64,000 nucleotides of DNA from JBBSBL01 sp046330255 (GTDB lineage Bacteria > Actinomycetota > Thermoleophilia > Solirubrobacterales > Solirubrobacteraceae), in assembly GCA_046330255.1 (NCBI GenBank), contig JAXLTC010000001.1:1426001-1490000 (forward strand), given 5' to 3'. Made by a program: the position numbers and the translations under genes. The notes under the pieces are model-generated. The model searched no databases. It worked only from the letters and a program-made list of their open reading frames with translations, and was not told where the DNA came from. How positions within the stretch are numbered: the stretch's first letter is position 1; each line of letters opens with the position of its first letter. Shown one piece after another: positions 23,886 to 33,800 of the stretch.

Positions 23886-24727
23886 GCGGGCGGACCGCCG
23901 CCGTCGCGCAGCCCGCCCAGGAATCCGAGCAGCCGCTCGTGGAACAGGTCGGCGGCCTCCCGGTGCGGCCAGTGGCCGGCGCCTGAGGCGATCACGACCT
24001 CGCAGCCGGAGTCGAACGCCTCCCGCGAGCGCGTGAACGTCTCCGGGTCCATCATGTCCTCCCCACCGGCGAACAGGAGCGCGGGGGGAGCGAGGCGCTC
24101 CACGCCGCCGCGCTCGACCTCGCGGTAGTAGCCGAGCGCGGCGTGCAGCACGCGCGGGTCCGAGAACGCGGCCTTCACGTCGCGCAGCGAGGAGTCGCGG
24201 CCCGGTCCGGCCCAGTCCGGCGCCCAGCGGCTGTAGATCCCGTCGAGCCAGGCGAAGTCGTCGCGGCGCACCATGCGCTCGGCGCCCGGCAGGCGGAGAG
24301 TCAGGAAGTGCCGCGCGCGCCACGCCAGCGCGGGCGACGGCCTCAGCGTCCACGGGTGCGGGATCGCGACCGCGCAGAGCGCGCTCACCCGCTCGGGCGC
24401 GAGCGCCGCGGCGCGGTAGGCGATCGCGGCGCCCCAGTCGTGGCCGACCAGGACCGCCCGCTCGGCTTCGAGCGCGTCGAGCAGGCCGAGCGCGTCGCGG
24501 GCGAGCTCGGTGCCGCCGTAGCCCAGCCCGTCGACGATCGTGTCCGGGTGGTAGCCGCGCAGCCAGGGCGCGACCGTGCGGTACCCGGCGGCATCGAGCT
24601 CTGCGCGGGTCGCGTCCCAGCCCGAGGGCGTATCCGGGAAGCCGTGCAGCAGGACGACGAGCGGCCCCTCGCCGGAGTCCTCGTAGACGTAGGTCCGGCC
24701 GGCGTGGCCGGCGGTGGTCGCGGTCAT
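23882..24727 (-). CDS. Alpha/beta hydrolase, epoxide-hydrolase-like
   Basis: 281 residues with VVLLHGFPDTPSGWD (HGFP oxyanion motif), the nucleophile elbow VLVGHDWGAAIA in which Asp occupies the nucleophile position, and a catalytic His in GAGHWPHREA. HGFP plus GHDWG is the pattern of soluble epoxide hydrolases and dehalogenases; the cap-domain region is present at about 130-200. Substrate preference cannot be read. It faces the CoA-lyase gene on the same strand, 31 bases downstream of it, and so may share its transcript. Confidence 0.85.
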   Translation of the reverse strand: MTATTAGHAGRTYVYEDSGEGPLVVLLHGFPDTPSGWDATRAELDAAGYRTVAPWLRGYHPDTIVDGLGYGGTELARDALGLLDALEAERAVLVGHDWGAAIAYRAAALAPERVSALCAVAIPHPWTLRPSPALAWRARHFLTLRLPGAERMVRRDDFAWLDGIYSRWAPDWAGPGRDSSLRDVKAAFSDPRVLHAALGYYREVERGGVERLAPPALLFAGGEDMMDPETFTRSREAFDSGCEVVIASGAGHWPHREAADLFHERLLGFLGGLRDGGGPPA

Positions 24728-24758
24728 CGGCCGACCGTGAAGCCTCCCGCCCGGGCAG

Positions 24759-25640
24759 TCAAGCCCGCGGCGCGGCCCCGGCGCGCGTCAGCACGCGCTC
24801 GGCGTGGCGGCGGCTGGCCTCGTCGATCATCTCGCCGCCCAGCCGCGCAGCGCCCGCCCCGGAGCCCGCGAGCGCGTCGAGCACCTCGCGTGCGCGGGCG
24901 ACCTCTTCCGGCGAGGGGGTGAACAGCTCCGTCAGCGCCTCGAGCTGAGACGGGTGGATCGCCCACTTCCCGTCGAAGCCCAGCGCGTGCGCGCGGCCCG
25001 CCTCACGCTCGAGGCCATCGGGATCGTCGATACCGAGGAACGGCCCGTCGATCGCGGCCAAGCCCGCGGCGCGCGCCGCAACGATCACAGTGCCGCGCGC
25101 GAAGTGCCAGCGATCGGCGGCCGGATCGACCGGGTCGGGCGGCAGCCCGAGGGACGCGGCCAGATCGGCGTAGCCCAGGATCAGCGCCTCCAGGCGCGGC
25201 GAGGAAGCCGCGATCTCGACCGCGTGCGCGAGCCCGGCGGCGGTCTCGATCAGGGCCTCGAACCCGATCCTGCGGTCGGTGTCGCCCGCGCCCTCGGCGG
25301 CCTGCGCCAGGTCCTCCACGAGCGCGAGCTCCCCTGCGCTCTCCACCTTCGGGATCGTCAGCGTGTGCACGCGCGCGCCGCTCGCCATCGCGCCGACGAC
25401 CTCCGCCACGTCGGGCTGCAGCCACGGCGTGCCGACGCCGTTGACGCGCACGCTCACGGTCCGCTCGCCGAATCCCTCCCGGAGCTCCGCCGCGAGCGTG
25501 GCGCGTGCCGCATCCTTGTCCGCGGGCGCGACCGCGTCCTCGAGGTCCAGCACCAACTCGTCGGCCGGCAGCGCCCGCGCCTTGGCCAGCATCTTCGGCG
25601 ACGAGGCCGGGACGGAGAGGCAGGAGCGGCGGGCACGCAC
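24759..25640 (-). CDS. HpcH/HpaI-family CoA-ester lyase (citramalyl-/malyl-CoA lyase-like)
   Basis: 293 residues in the CitE-like branch: RSCLSVPASSPKM at the start, LVLDLEDAVAPADK with the metal/substrate acids, VRVNGVGTPW, IPKVESAG, IETAAGL with a metal-binding Glu, LILGYADLAASLG, and GKWAIHPSQ near the end. These enzymes cleave beta-hydroxyacyl-CoAs such as malyl-CoA or citramalyl-CoA. The GTG at 25640 begins the conserved region and has a TATGCT box nine bases upstream, suggesting a near-leaderless message. It is divergent from a MaoC-like hydratase and a CaiB-like enzyme, which together suggest C5-dicarboxylyl-CoA metabolism. Confidence 0.85.
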   Translation of the reverse strand: MRARRSCLSVPASSPKMLAKARALPADELVLDLEDAVAPADKDAARATLAAELREGFGERTVSVRVNGVGTPWLQPDVAEVVGAMASGARVHTLTIPKVESAGELALVEDLAQAAEGAGDTDRRIGFEALIETAAGLAHAVEIAASSPRLEALILGYADLAASLGLPPDPVDPAADRWHFARGTVIVAARAAGLAAIDGPFLGIDDPDGLEREAGRAHALGFDGKWAIHPSQLEALTELFTPSPEEVARAREVLDALAGSGAGAARLGGEMIDEASRRHAERVLTRAGAAPRA

Positions 25641-25649
25641 GGCCGGCCG

Positions 25650-25655
25650 AGCATA
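25650..25655 (-). promoter_or_regulatory. Candidate -10 element (TATGCT) of the CoA-lyase gene
   Basis: On the minus strand TATGCT matches the actinobacterial -10 consensus TANNNT and ends nine bases before the GTG. A transcript starting 6-9 bases downstream would begin at or next to the start codon. No obvious -35 was found. Confidence 0.4.
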
Positions 25656-25700
25656 TTCCCGCGCGCGGCCGCGGTCCTGAGAGACTGCCCGGCCTTGAGC

Positions 25701-26717
25701 GTGCGCGAGCCCATCCAGGTGGCCGGGCCCTTCTTCGAGGACTTCGAGGTCGGCCAGGTGTTCGACGACGCGCCCGGCCTGACGCTGACCGACGGGCACG
25801 CCGCCGCGCACCAGGCGATCGCGGGGGACCGGCTGCGCCTGGCGCTCGACGGGCCGCTGTGCCAGGCGGTGACGGGCTCCGAGCGGCGGCTCGCCCATCC
25901 GGCTCTGGTCTGTGACGTCGCGATCGGGCAGTCGACCGGCCCGACCGAGCGCGTGCGCGGCAACCTCTTCTATCGCGGGCTGGTGCTGCTGCGCCCGGTG
26001 TTCATCGGCGACACGCTGCGCACGCGGACCGAGGTCGTCGGTCTCAAGCAGAACCGCAGGCGGGTGGACGGCGTGGCCACCGGTCTGGTCGCGCTGCGCA
26101 TCACGACGCGCGACCAGGACGGCGGGCCGGTGCTCGACTTCTGGCGCTGCCCGATGATCCCGCTGCGCGACCCGGACGCCGAGACCGGCCACGCCGGCCG
26201 CTTCGAGGACATCCCGGCCGAGGCCGATCGCGCGCGCGTCCGCGGGGCAGCGCCGGACCGGTGGCGGCTCGAGGGCCTGCGGACCGAGGGGCCGGGCGGC
26301 GCACTCGCCGGTCTGGCTCCGGGCGCGGTGTTCGAGGTGCAGGCGCGCGAGACGGTGACGGCGGCGACGGAGCTCGCGCGGCTGACGCTCAACGTCGCGC
26401 GGGCGCACACCGACGCCGGCGGCAGCGCCTACGGACGCCGCCTCGTCTACGGCGGGCACACGATCTCGGTAGCCGCCGCGCACGCCACTCGCGCGCTCCC
26501 CGCGCTGGCGACGATCGTCGCCTGGCGCGGCTGCGACCACACCGGGCCCGTGTTCGAGGGCGACGCGCTGAGCACCGGCCTGACCGTCGAGGCCACCGAT
26601 CCGCTGCCCGGCGGCGGCGGGCTCGTGGACCTGCGCGCCGTGGTCCGCGCGGAGCGCGAGGGGACGGACGATGCCGTGCCCGTCCTTGACTGGCGCTTCG
26701 TCGCCCTGATGGGATAG
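25701..26717 (+). CDS. Double MaoC-domain hydratase, 2-methylfumaryl-CoA (mesaconyl-CoA) hydratase-like
   Basis: About 338 residues with two hot-dog domains. Domain 1 runs from GPFFEDFEVGQVF through RGNLFYRGLVLLRPVFIGDTL; domain 2 from ALAGLAPGAVFEVQARETV through YGGHTISVAAAHATRA and TGPVFEGDAL. Length and the FFEDF-GQVF opening resemble mesaconyl-CoA hydratase (Mch), which interconverts mesaconyl-C1-CoA and beta-methylmalyl-CoA. The start is uncertain: a GTG at 25701 or a TTG two codons upstream, with no strong ribosome binding site. The CaiB-type gene follows after five bases, so the two are co-transcribed. The itaconyl-CoA hydratase branch is the main alternative. Confidence 0.75.
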   Translation: MREPIQVAGPFFEDFEVGQVFDDAPGLTLTDGHAAAHQAIAGDRLRLALDGPLCQAVTGSERRLAHPALVCDVAIGQSTGPTERVRGNLFYRGLVLLRPVFIGDTLRTRTEVVGLKQNRRRVDGVATGLVALRITTRDQDGGPVLDFWRCPMIPLRDPDAETGHAGRFEDIPAEADRARVRGAAPDRWRLEGLRTEGPGGALAGLAPGAVFEVQARETVTAATELARLTLNVARAHTDAGGSAYGRRLVYGGHTISVAAAHATRALPALATIVAWRGCDHTGPVFEGDALSTGLTVEATDPLPGGGGLVDLRAVVRAEREGTDDAVPVLDWRFVALMG

Positions 26718-26722
26718 GGCGG

Positions 26723-27952
26723 ATGAGGGGGATCCTGGACGGGCTGCACGTGGTCGAGGGCTCGGCGTTCGTCGCCGCGCCGCTGGGCGGGATGACGCTC
26801 GCGCAGATGGGCGCCGAGGTGATCCGCTTCGACCCCGTCGGAGGCGGCTTGGACCGCGCGCGCTGGCCGGTCACCGCGGACGGCACGAGCCTCTTCTGGG
26901 CCGGGATGAACAAGGGCAAGCGCTCGATCTGCGTGGATCTGCGCTCGCCGCGCGGCCAGGAGCTGCTGGGCGAGCTGATCGCCGCGCCCGGCCCGGACGC
27001 CGGTCTCTTCCTGACGAACTTCCCGGCACGTGGCTGGCTCGCCTACGAGGCGCTGCGCGAGCGCCGCTCCGACCTGGTGATGGTGAATGTCACCGGCAAC
27101 CACGACGGCACCTCGGCGGTCGACTACACCGTGAACCCCGCCACCGGCTTCCCGTGGGCGACGGGCCCGCGCAACCTGTCGGTCCCGTTCAACCACCTGC
27201 TGCCGGCCTGGGACGCGATCACCGGCACGCTGGCCGCGGCGGGCATGCTCGCCGCGGAGCGCTATCGCTCCCGCACCGGCGAGGGCCAGCTGGTGCGGGT
27301 GGCGCTCTCGGATGTCGCCTTCGCGATGGTCGGCAACCTGGGCAAGATCGCCGAGGTCCAGATCAACGATCACGAGCGGCCGAAGGACGGCAACTACCTC
27401 TACGGCGCTTTCGGGCGCGACTTCCTCACCAGGGAGGGCCGCCGGGTCATGGTCGTCGCCCTCACGCTGCGCCAGTGGGAGTCGCTGGTCGCCGCGACGG
27501 GGCTGGGCGAGGCGTTCGCGACGCTCGAGCACGTCATGGACCTCGACTTCCGGCTCGAGGGCGACCGCTTCGCGGCGCGCGAGGTGATCGGGAGCGTGAT
27601 GAAGCCGTGGACGATCGCCCGCACATACGAGGAGATCCGCGAGACGTTCGACGGGCACGGGGTCTGCTGGGGGCCCTACCAGACGTTCCGCGAGTTGGTC
27701 GAGGACGACCCGCGCTGCTCGCCGGCCAACCCGATGTTCGAGGAGGTCGAGCAGCCCGGGGTCGGGAGCTACCTGATGCCGGGCTCGCCGCTGGACTTCG
27801 GCGCCGCCGCGCGCGTGCCGGTCGGCCCCGCCCCGCTGCTCGGGCAGCACACCGACGAGATCCTCGCGGAGCGCCTCGGGCTCTCCGATCTCGAGATCGG
27901 GCGCCTGCACGACGAGGGCGTCGTCGCGGGCCCGGCCGCAGTGGCGGGCTGA
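26723..27952 (+). CDS. CaiB/BaiF-family CoA transferase, 2-methylfumaryl-CoA isomerase (Mct)-like
   Basis: 409 residues of class III CoA transferase. Visible: LDGLHVVEGSAFVAAPLGGM, MNKGKRSICVDLRSPRG, and VDYTVNPATGFPWATGP. The last region resembles mesaconyl-CoA C1-C4 CoA transferase (2-methylfumaryl-CoA isomerase) more than formyl-CoA transferase. In Chloroflexus that enzyme moves CoA within mesaconyl-CoA. It begins five bases after the MaoC stop; the CoA-lyase is divergent. Together the three could process mesaconate, itaconate or citramalate CoA esters. The family is certain; the specific reaction is an inference from neighbours and motif resemblance. Confidence 0.8.
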   Translation: MRGILDGLHVVEGSAFVAAPLGGMTLAQMGAEVIRFDPVGGGLDRARWPVTADGTSLFWAGMNKGKRSICVDLRSPRGQELLGELIAAPGPDAGLFLTNFPARGWLAYEALRERRSDLVMVNVTGNHDGTSAVDYTVNPATGFPWATGPRNLSVPFNHLLPAWDAITGTLAAAGMLAAERYRSRTGEGQLVRVALSDVAFAMVGNLGKIAEVQINDHERPKDGNYLYGAFGRDFLTREGRRVMVVALTLRQWESLVAATGLGEAFATLEHVMDLDFRLEGDRFAAREVIGSVMKPWTIARTYEEIRETFDGHGVCWGPYQTFRELVEDDPRCSPANPMFEEVEQPGVGSYLMPGSPLDFGAAARVPVGPAPLLGQHTDEILAERLGLSDLEIGRLHDEGVVAGPAAVAG

Positions 27953-27965
27953 GCGCCGTCCGCCG

Positions 27966-28562
27966 CTAGCGGTGCACGGCCGCGAGCAGCGCGGCGTAGG
28001 AGCGCACGAGCGCCGCGCGCTCGGGTCCGAGCAGCGGGCTCGCCGCCACGCAGCCCTCGTCCACCCAGCGGTCGCTCAGGTCCATCGCCAGTGTGCGCTG
28101 CTCGGCCGCGGGTCGCGCCGCCGCGACCTCCACGCCGTACACGTGCGCGTAGAGCGCGGCGATCGCCTCCACCAGCGGATCGGCGTCGCCTCCCCGCTCC
28201 TCGCGCTGACGGATGCGGTGCACGCGCCACCACTCGACCTCGAGCCGCGCCGCCTCGTCCAGGTCGAAGCGCTCCCGGTGGCGGCGCGCGACGAGCGCGT
28301 AGAAGCGGCGCATGCAGCGCCGCGCGCCGTCGGGGTCGTTGTCCGGGTAGGGCGCCCACAGCTGGTTGGCGCGCAGCACGAGCCAGGCGCCGTAGAGGGT
28401 CTCGGGCCATGGCAGCGAGAACGCGTGGCGCACGAGGCTCACGGCCGCGCGCAGGAAGCGCGGCCACTCGCGGCGGTAGTAGGCGATCCAGGCCTCGGTC
28501 TCCAGGCGCCCGACCAGGCGCGGGTCGAAGTCGCGCATGGAGCCCTGCGGCCGCCGGCTCAT
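27966..28562 (-). CDS. Conserved hypothetical protein coupled to a UBP zinc-finger gene
   Basis: 198 residues, rich in Arg, Trp and Tyr. Strong helical segments include ETEAWIAYYRREWPRFLRAA and NQLWAPYPDNDPDGARRCMR; ARLEVEWWRVHRIRQ follows. There is no signal peptide. The ATG overlaps the stop codon of the upstream UBP zinc-finger gene (ATGA), so translation is coupled; a second in-frame ATG at 28538 is possible. I recognise no catalytic motif or named family. The tight link with a small zinc protein is the only functional clue. Confidence 0.7.
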   Translation of the reverse strand: MSRRPQGSMRDFDPRLVGRLETEAWIAYYRREWPRFLRAAVSLVRHAFSLPWPETLYGAWLVLRANQLWAPYPDNDPDGARRCMRRFYALVARRHRERFDLDEAARLEVEWWRVHRIRQREERGGDADPLVEAIAALYAHVYGVEVAAARPAAEQRTLAMDLSDRWVDEGCVAASPLLGPERAALVRSYAALLAAVHR

Positions 28563-28837
28563 TCCGCCCGCAGCCGGAAGGCGACCTGGTCCACGTAGCA
28601 CCAGCTCCAGTCCTCGCCGGGCTCCGCCGAGCGGATGATCGGGTGCCCGGACTGCTCGTGGTGCGCGGACGCATGGCGGCCGGGTGAGTTGTCGCAGCAG
28701 CCGACGTGGCCGCAGCTCTGGCACATGCGCAGGTGCACCCATTCCGTGCCGGCGGCGAGGCACTCCTCGCACCCGGCCACCTGCTCCGGCAGATCGACGA
28801 TCGTCACGGAATCGAGATGCGAGCAGGATTCGGCCAC
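28559..28837 (-). CDS. UBP-type (ubiquitin-hydrolase-like) zinc-finger protein
   Basis: 92 residues nearly all taken by one zf-UBP domain: CSHL at the start, CEECL, MCQSCGHVGCCD, then HASAHHEQSGHPIIRS, and WCYVDQVAF. The Cys/His order matches bacterial stand-alone zf-UBP proteins. In eukaryotes the domain binds the free C-terminus of ubiquitin; bacteria lack ubiquitin, so the ligand here is unknown (possibly a Gly-Gly-like tail). The GTG at 28837 follows AGGAACC. Nine bases separate it from the ABC permease end, so it may be the last part of that transcript. Confidence 0.85.
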   Translation of the reverse strand: MAESCSHLDSVTIVDLPEQVAGCEECLAAGTEWVHLRMCQSCGHVGCCDNSPGRHASAHHEQSGHPIIRSAEPGEDWSWCYVDQVAFRLRAE

Positions 28838-28845
28838 GCCGGTTC

Positions 28846-29615
28846 CTAGCGCGACGCCGCGCGCCGGTAGCTGCGGATCGAGAGGACGGCGAACACGAGC
28901 GCGATGCCCACGCTCCAGGCGACCGCGCCCCAGACCGCGTTGCCGGCCGGAGCGCCGAGCCACAGCGCGCGAACGGCGTCTACCACGATCGAGACCGGGT
29001 TGACCTCGGCGATCGGCTGCAGCCAGTCGGGCATCGTGGCCACGGGAACGAACGCCGAGGAGACGAACGTGAGCGGGAACACCACGATGAAGCCGATCGC
29101 CTGCGCCGCCTCCGCCGACGACGCGCTGAGCCCGGCGAGCGCGAACACCCACGAGAACGCGTAGCCGAAGAGCAGCACGATCAGGACGCCCGCGATCGCA
29201 TCGACGCCGCTCGCGCTGAACCAGAACCCGAGGATCACGCCGACCACGAGCATGATCGCCAGCGCGATCGAGTTCGTCGCGATGTCGGCGGCGGTGCGAC
29301 CCGCCAGCACGGCGCCGCGCGCCATCGGCAGCGAGCGGAAGCGGTCGATCAGGCCCTTGCGCAGGTCCTCCGCCAGCCCGAGCGCGGTCACGAAGCCGCC
29401 GAAGGCCATCGTCTGCACGATGATCCCCGGCATCAGGAAGTCGACGTAGTCGTAGCCCGGCGTCTTGATCGCGCCGCCGAAGACGAGCGCGAACAGCAGC
29501 ACGAACATGATCGGCTGCACCGTGAAGCTGATCAGCAGGTCGGGCTGGCGCGGGATCCGCAGGAGGTTGCGCCTCGCGACGACGAGCGTGTCGGAGGCCG
29601 CCATTCGCAGCGCGC

Positions 29616-29619
<4 letters not shown>
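28846..29619 (-). CDS. ABC-2 type permease, DrrB-like
   Basis: 257 residues with about six membrane helices (for example SFTVQPIMFVLLFALVFGG, LAIMLVVGVILGFWF, IGFIVVFPLTFVSSAFVPV). The segment EDLRKGLIDRFRSLPM is typical of DrrB-like permeases. It overlaps the ATPase gene as GTGA, so both halves are made together. Predicted to export a lipophilic compound or glycolipid. No biosynthetic cluster adjoins, so the cargo is unknown. Confidence 0.9.
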
Positions 29620-30593
<974 letters not shown>

Positions 30594-30651
30594 GGCGCAT
30601 CACCGTAGCGAGGCGGCGCCCACGCGCCGGGCGGCGGCGAACAGCGGGACG

Positions 30652-30828
30652 AACGGCATCTTGGGAAGGGGGCGCCGTCCGCCGCCGCATCGCGGAACGG
30701 GCGGCAGCGCGCCCGGACCGTGCTTCGACAGCCGAGATGCACGTTGATCCCGCTGAGCGGGACCGACGTGCCGTTCGACCGCGCCGAGACTTGAGAGCCT
30801 CATTCGTCGCCGTCGTTCGTGACGCCTC
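30652..30828 (-). repeat. Intergenic palindromic element, copy D
   Basis: Ends show the family's inverted repeats: the complement of CACGAACGACGGCGACGAA at 30803-30828, and GACGAACGGCATCTTGGGAAG at the other end. Instead of the 49-nt hairpin it carries a nested palindrome at 30739-30771: outer GCACGT/ACGTGC, inner TCCCGCT/AGCGGGA, with symmetric three-base internal loops. It lies between the 3' end of the peptidoglycan hydrolase gene and the ABC ATPase gene. I see no gene in 30594-30859. Confidence 0.65.
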
Positions 30829-30859
30829 GGCGTCGGAAGGAGAGGCAGCCGAGGCTGCG

Positions 30860-33800
30860 CTACTCGCCGCGGCCGTGCGGCTTGCCGGCCGGGGTCGCGT
30901 ACTTCGAGACGCCCGCGGAGACGACCGGGTTGGGGATCTGACCGAGGCGCGCGATCAGCTTCGCCCACTGGCCCGGCTTCAGGATCGTCCGCAGTCGCTG
31001 ACCGGCCTTGCCGCTCGCCGTCGGCCGGAAGCCGATGTGGATGTGGTCGTCGTGGTCGGGCAGCGACAGCGTGTTGTCCGTCCCCGGGTAGCGCATCAGC
31101 GTGATGATCTGGTGAGGCTTCATCGTGCCCTGGAGAAGCAGCAGTCGCCGCACCGCGACGTCGGTGATCGAGCCGGCGCCCTGGTGGCCGAGGATCGGGG
31201 TCCCGTTGATCGCCGCGATGTCGACGGCGTTGCCGGACGAGTGCTCGGAGACGTTGCCGGAGGTGGTCAGGTAGGAGTGCCCGCAGCGCAGCGCGGTGAT
31301 CGTCGGGCGCAGGCCGGAGACCGACAGGTACTCGATCGCGGCTAGCACCCGGCGGTCGATCAGGCCCGCCGCGATGTCGCTGCGCCCGCACGAGTAGATG
31401 TTCACGCCCGGGTCCGAGAGGACGCGGCGTTCGAGCGCCTCCTTGCTCATCAGCAGCACCTGGCCGACCGAGGGCGTGCGCGCGTCGCGGCCGAAGAACG
31501 TGCCGCCCGCCGCCCGGTAGATGGCGGTCGCGTCGAGCAGTCGCCAGCCGTCGAGGATCGGCTTGGGGTCGATCAGCGGCGCCCCGCGTCCGGCGGGCCG
31601 CATCGAGAACGTCATGTGCGGACGGGTGCTCGCGTCGCCGCCGACGCGGCCGAGGATCGTTCCGGCGATCACCGACGCGCCCGGCTCCAGCGGTCGCAAC
31701 TCGACCTCCTTCGCCGGCAGCCTGACCGGCCGCGTGAAGTAGGCCTTGAAGGTCTCGCTCCCGGAAGCGGCCGGCGCGCCGGACGCTTCGATCTGGCGCT
31801 CCCCGCCGGCGGCCAGGGCCGCGGGCCGGCGCGGATGTGCGAACAGGCGCTCCTTCAGCACGGGGGCGGGCTTCGGCGCGCGGCGCGCGGAACGGCGACG
31901 CCCGTGCGGCGCGGAATGGCCTGCGGCGCGCCGACGGCGCGGCGCGCCGGTCCTCGATCCGCCCGATACCGCGCTCGACCCGCCGGACGCGGTGGTGCGC
32001 TGGCGCCCGGCCGAGGCGGCGCTGCGCGGCGCGGCGTCGGGCGTGGGCAGCTTGAGCTCCCGCGCGATCTGGGCGTCGCTGACCTTCTGCGGCCGCAGCG
32101 CCGGGTAGCGCTTGGCGACCGAGCCGAGGTGCGCGTAGGTGTAGCGGTTGCCGTAGGCGTCCTCGAGGGTGATCCAGCGGCCGCGGCGCGGGTCGCTCCC
32201 GATCGCGGCGATGCGCCCGTCGCCGACCGCTATCACCGGCGCGCCGCGGGCGGCGAAGATGTCGATTTGCGTGCGACCGGCGCCACCGGGGTCCGGCCCG
32301 ACCGCCGTGCGCCCCTTCCGCGCACGGGCGACGCTCACCTGGCCGGTGTAGCTTGCCCGCGCGCCGACCGGGAACAGGCCCTGCGCGAGCCCCGTGAGCG
32401 CGCCCACGAGATCGCCGGGGAGCGCGGTGACGAGACGCGCGCGCAGCAGCACGGACTCCACGTACCAGCCGGCGTGGTTGTAGGCGAAGATCGCCTTGCG
32501 CAGGTCGCGCTGGCCGCCGGCGGCCTTGAGGTAGCGGGCGGCGGCGAAGATCGCGTCGACCGGGTTGTAGGGGTCGCGCTTGTGGTCGCCGTTGGCGTCG
32601 ACGCCGTAGGTGGCCCAGGTGCCGGGCATGAACTGCATCCAGCCGAGCGCGCCGGCGGAGGAGACCGAGAGGTTGCGGCCGTAGTCGGTCTCGATCTCGT
32701 TGATCGCGGCCAGCACCTGCCACGGGATCCCGTACTGGATGCCGGCCGCCTGGTAGATCGGCAGCAGGAACGGCGGGATGCGGAACTGCTCGATCGCGAC
32801 GTTCGGCACGGCGATCGGGCCGAGCGCCGACAAGCCCGCGGGAAGCGCGCCGGCCGAACCGCTCGTCGCGGTCCCGGTGCCCCGCTTCGCGCGGGCGCGC
32901 GCCTTCATTCGGTGGGCTCGGCCGCGGTGGGGCTTGTGGCGCAGCTTGGCGCGGCGCTTCGCACGGGGCCTGGCCGGCGCGGAGGTCGTGGGCTGGCGGC
33001 GCGGCTTGGACGCGGGCTTGGGAGCGGGATCCTCCGACGGCGTGGTCTCGGCGGGGGGCGGCTGCGGGGGCGCCGGAGTGGTGGTCGTCGTCGTGGTCCC
33101 GGCGGCCGCGTCCGGGCCGTCGCCGGCGCCCTGCGCGGGAGGCGGCGGGATGCACGCGCGCCCGTCGGGCAGCACGCGCTCGGCCGGGCAGTCCGCGCTT
33201 ACCACCGGCGCCACCCGGGCCGCGGTCGGCGCTCCCGCCGCGGTGACGGTCCCGTCGGGCCCTGCCGCACGGGAGGACGGGAGCCCCGTTCCGAGCGGAA
33301 CCGCGAGGACCATTGCCGCGCCCAGGCCGACCAGGGCCGGGCGCAGCCTCGGCGCCGCGGCGCGCCGCGCGTTCACTACCCGCTCACGCGCCTCGGCGGG
33401 CCGCGGTAGAGACACGGTCAGGCCAGCGCGGACCTCGAGCCCGTAGTGGGTGCCGTCGTCGCGCGCGAGCCCCGCGGGCGCCACGTAGGCGAGCCGCCAG
33501 AAGCCCGGCGGCGCGGGCGCCTCGTCCTCGAGGTCGACCGGCAGCAGGCGCACCCGCCCCGGAGGAGCGTCGATCAGCAGGGCGCGAGAGAGGATCCCGG
33601 GCGACCCCGCGAAGGGCGCCCGCAGCTCGAGCCGCAGGAGGTCGTGGCGGCCATCCAGCGGCTCGCGCACGAACCGCGCGAGCTCCGCGGAGGGCCTGGT
33701 CGCGCACGCGGGCTCGCCGCCCGCGTGGTGCCGCGGGAGGGGATCGTGCGCGCGGAGGGCAGGCTCGTGGTGCTCGGGGATCGCGATCGCCTTTCTCGTC

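Noticed and set aside
22521..24353. A 610-codon minus-strand frame covering the hydrolase
   Set aside because: Only its last 157 codons (the GNAT gene) are protein-like; the rest is antisense to the plus-strand hydrolase with its complete Ser-Asp-His motifs.
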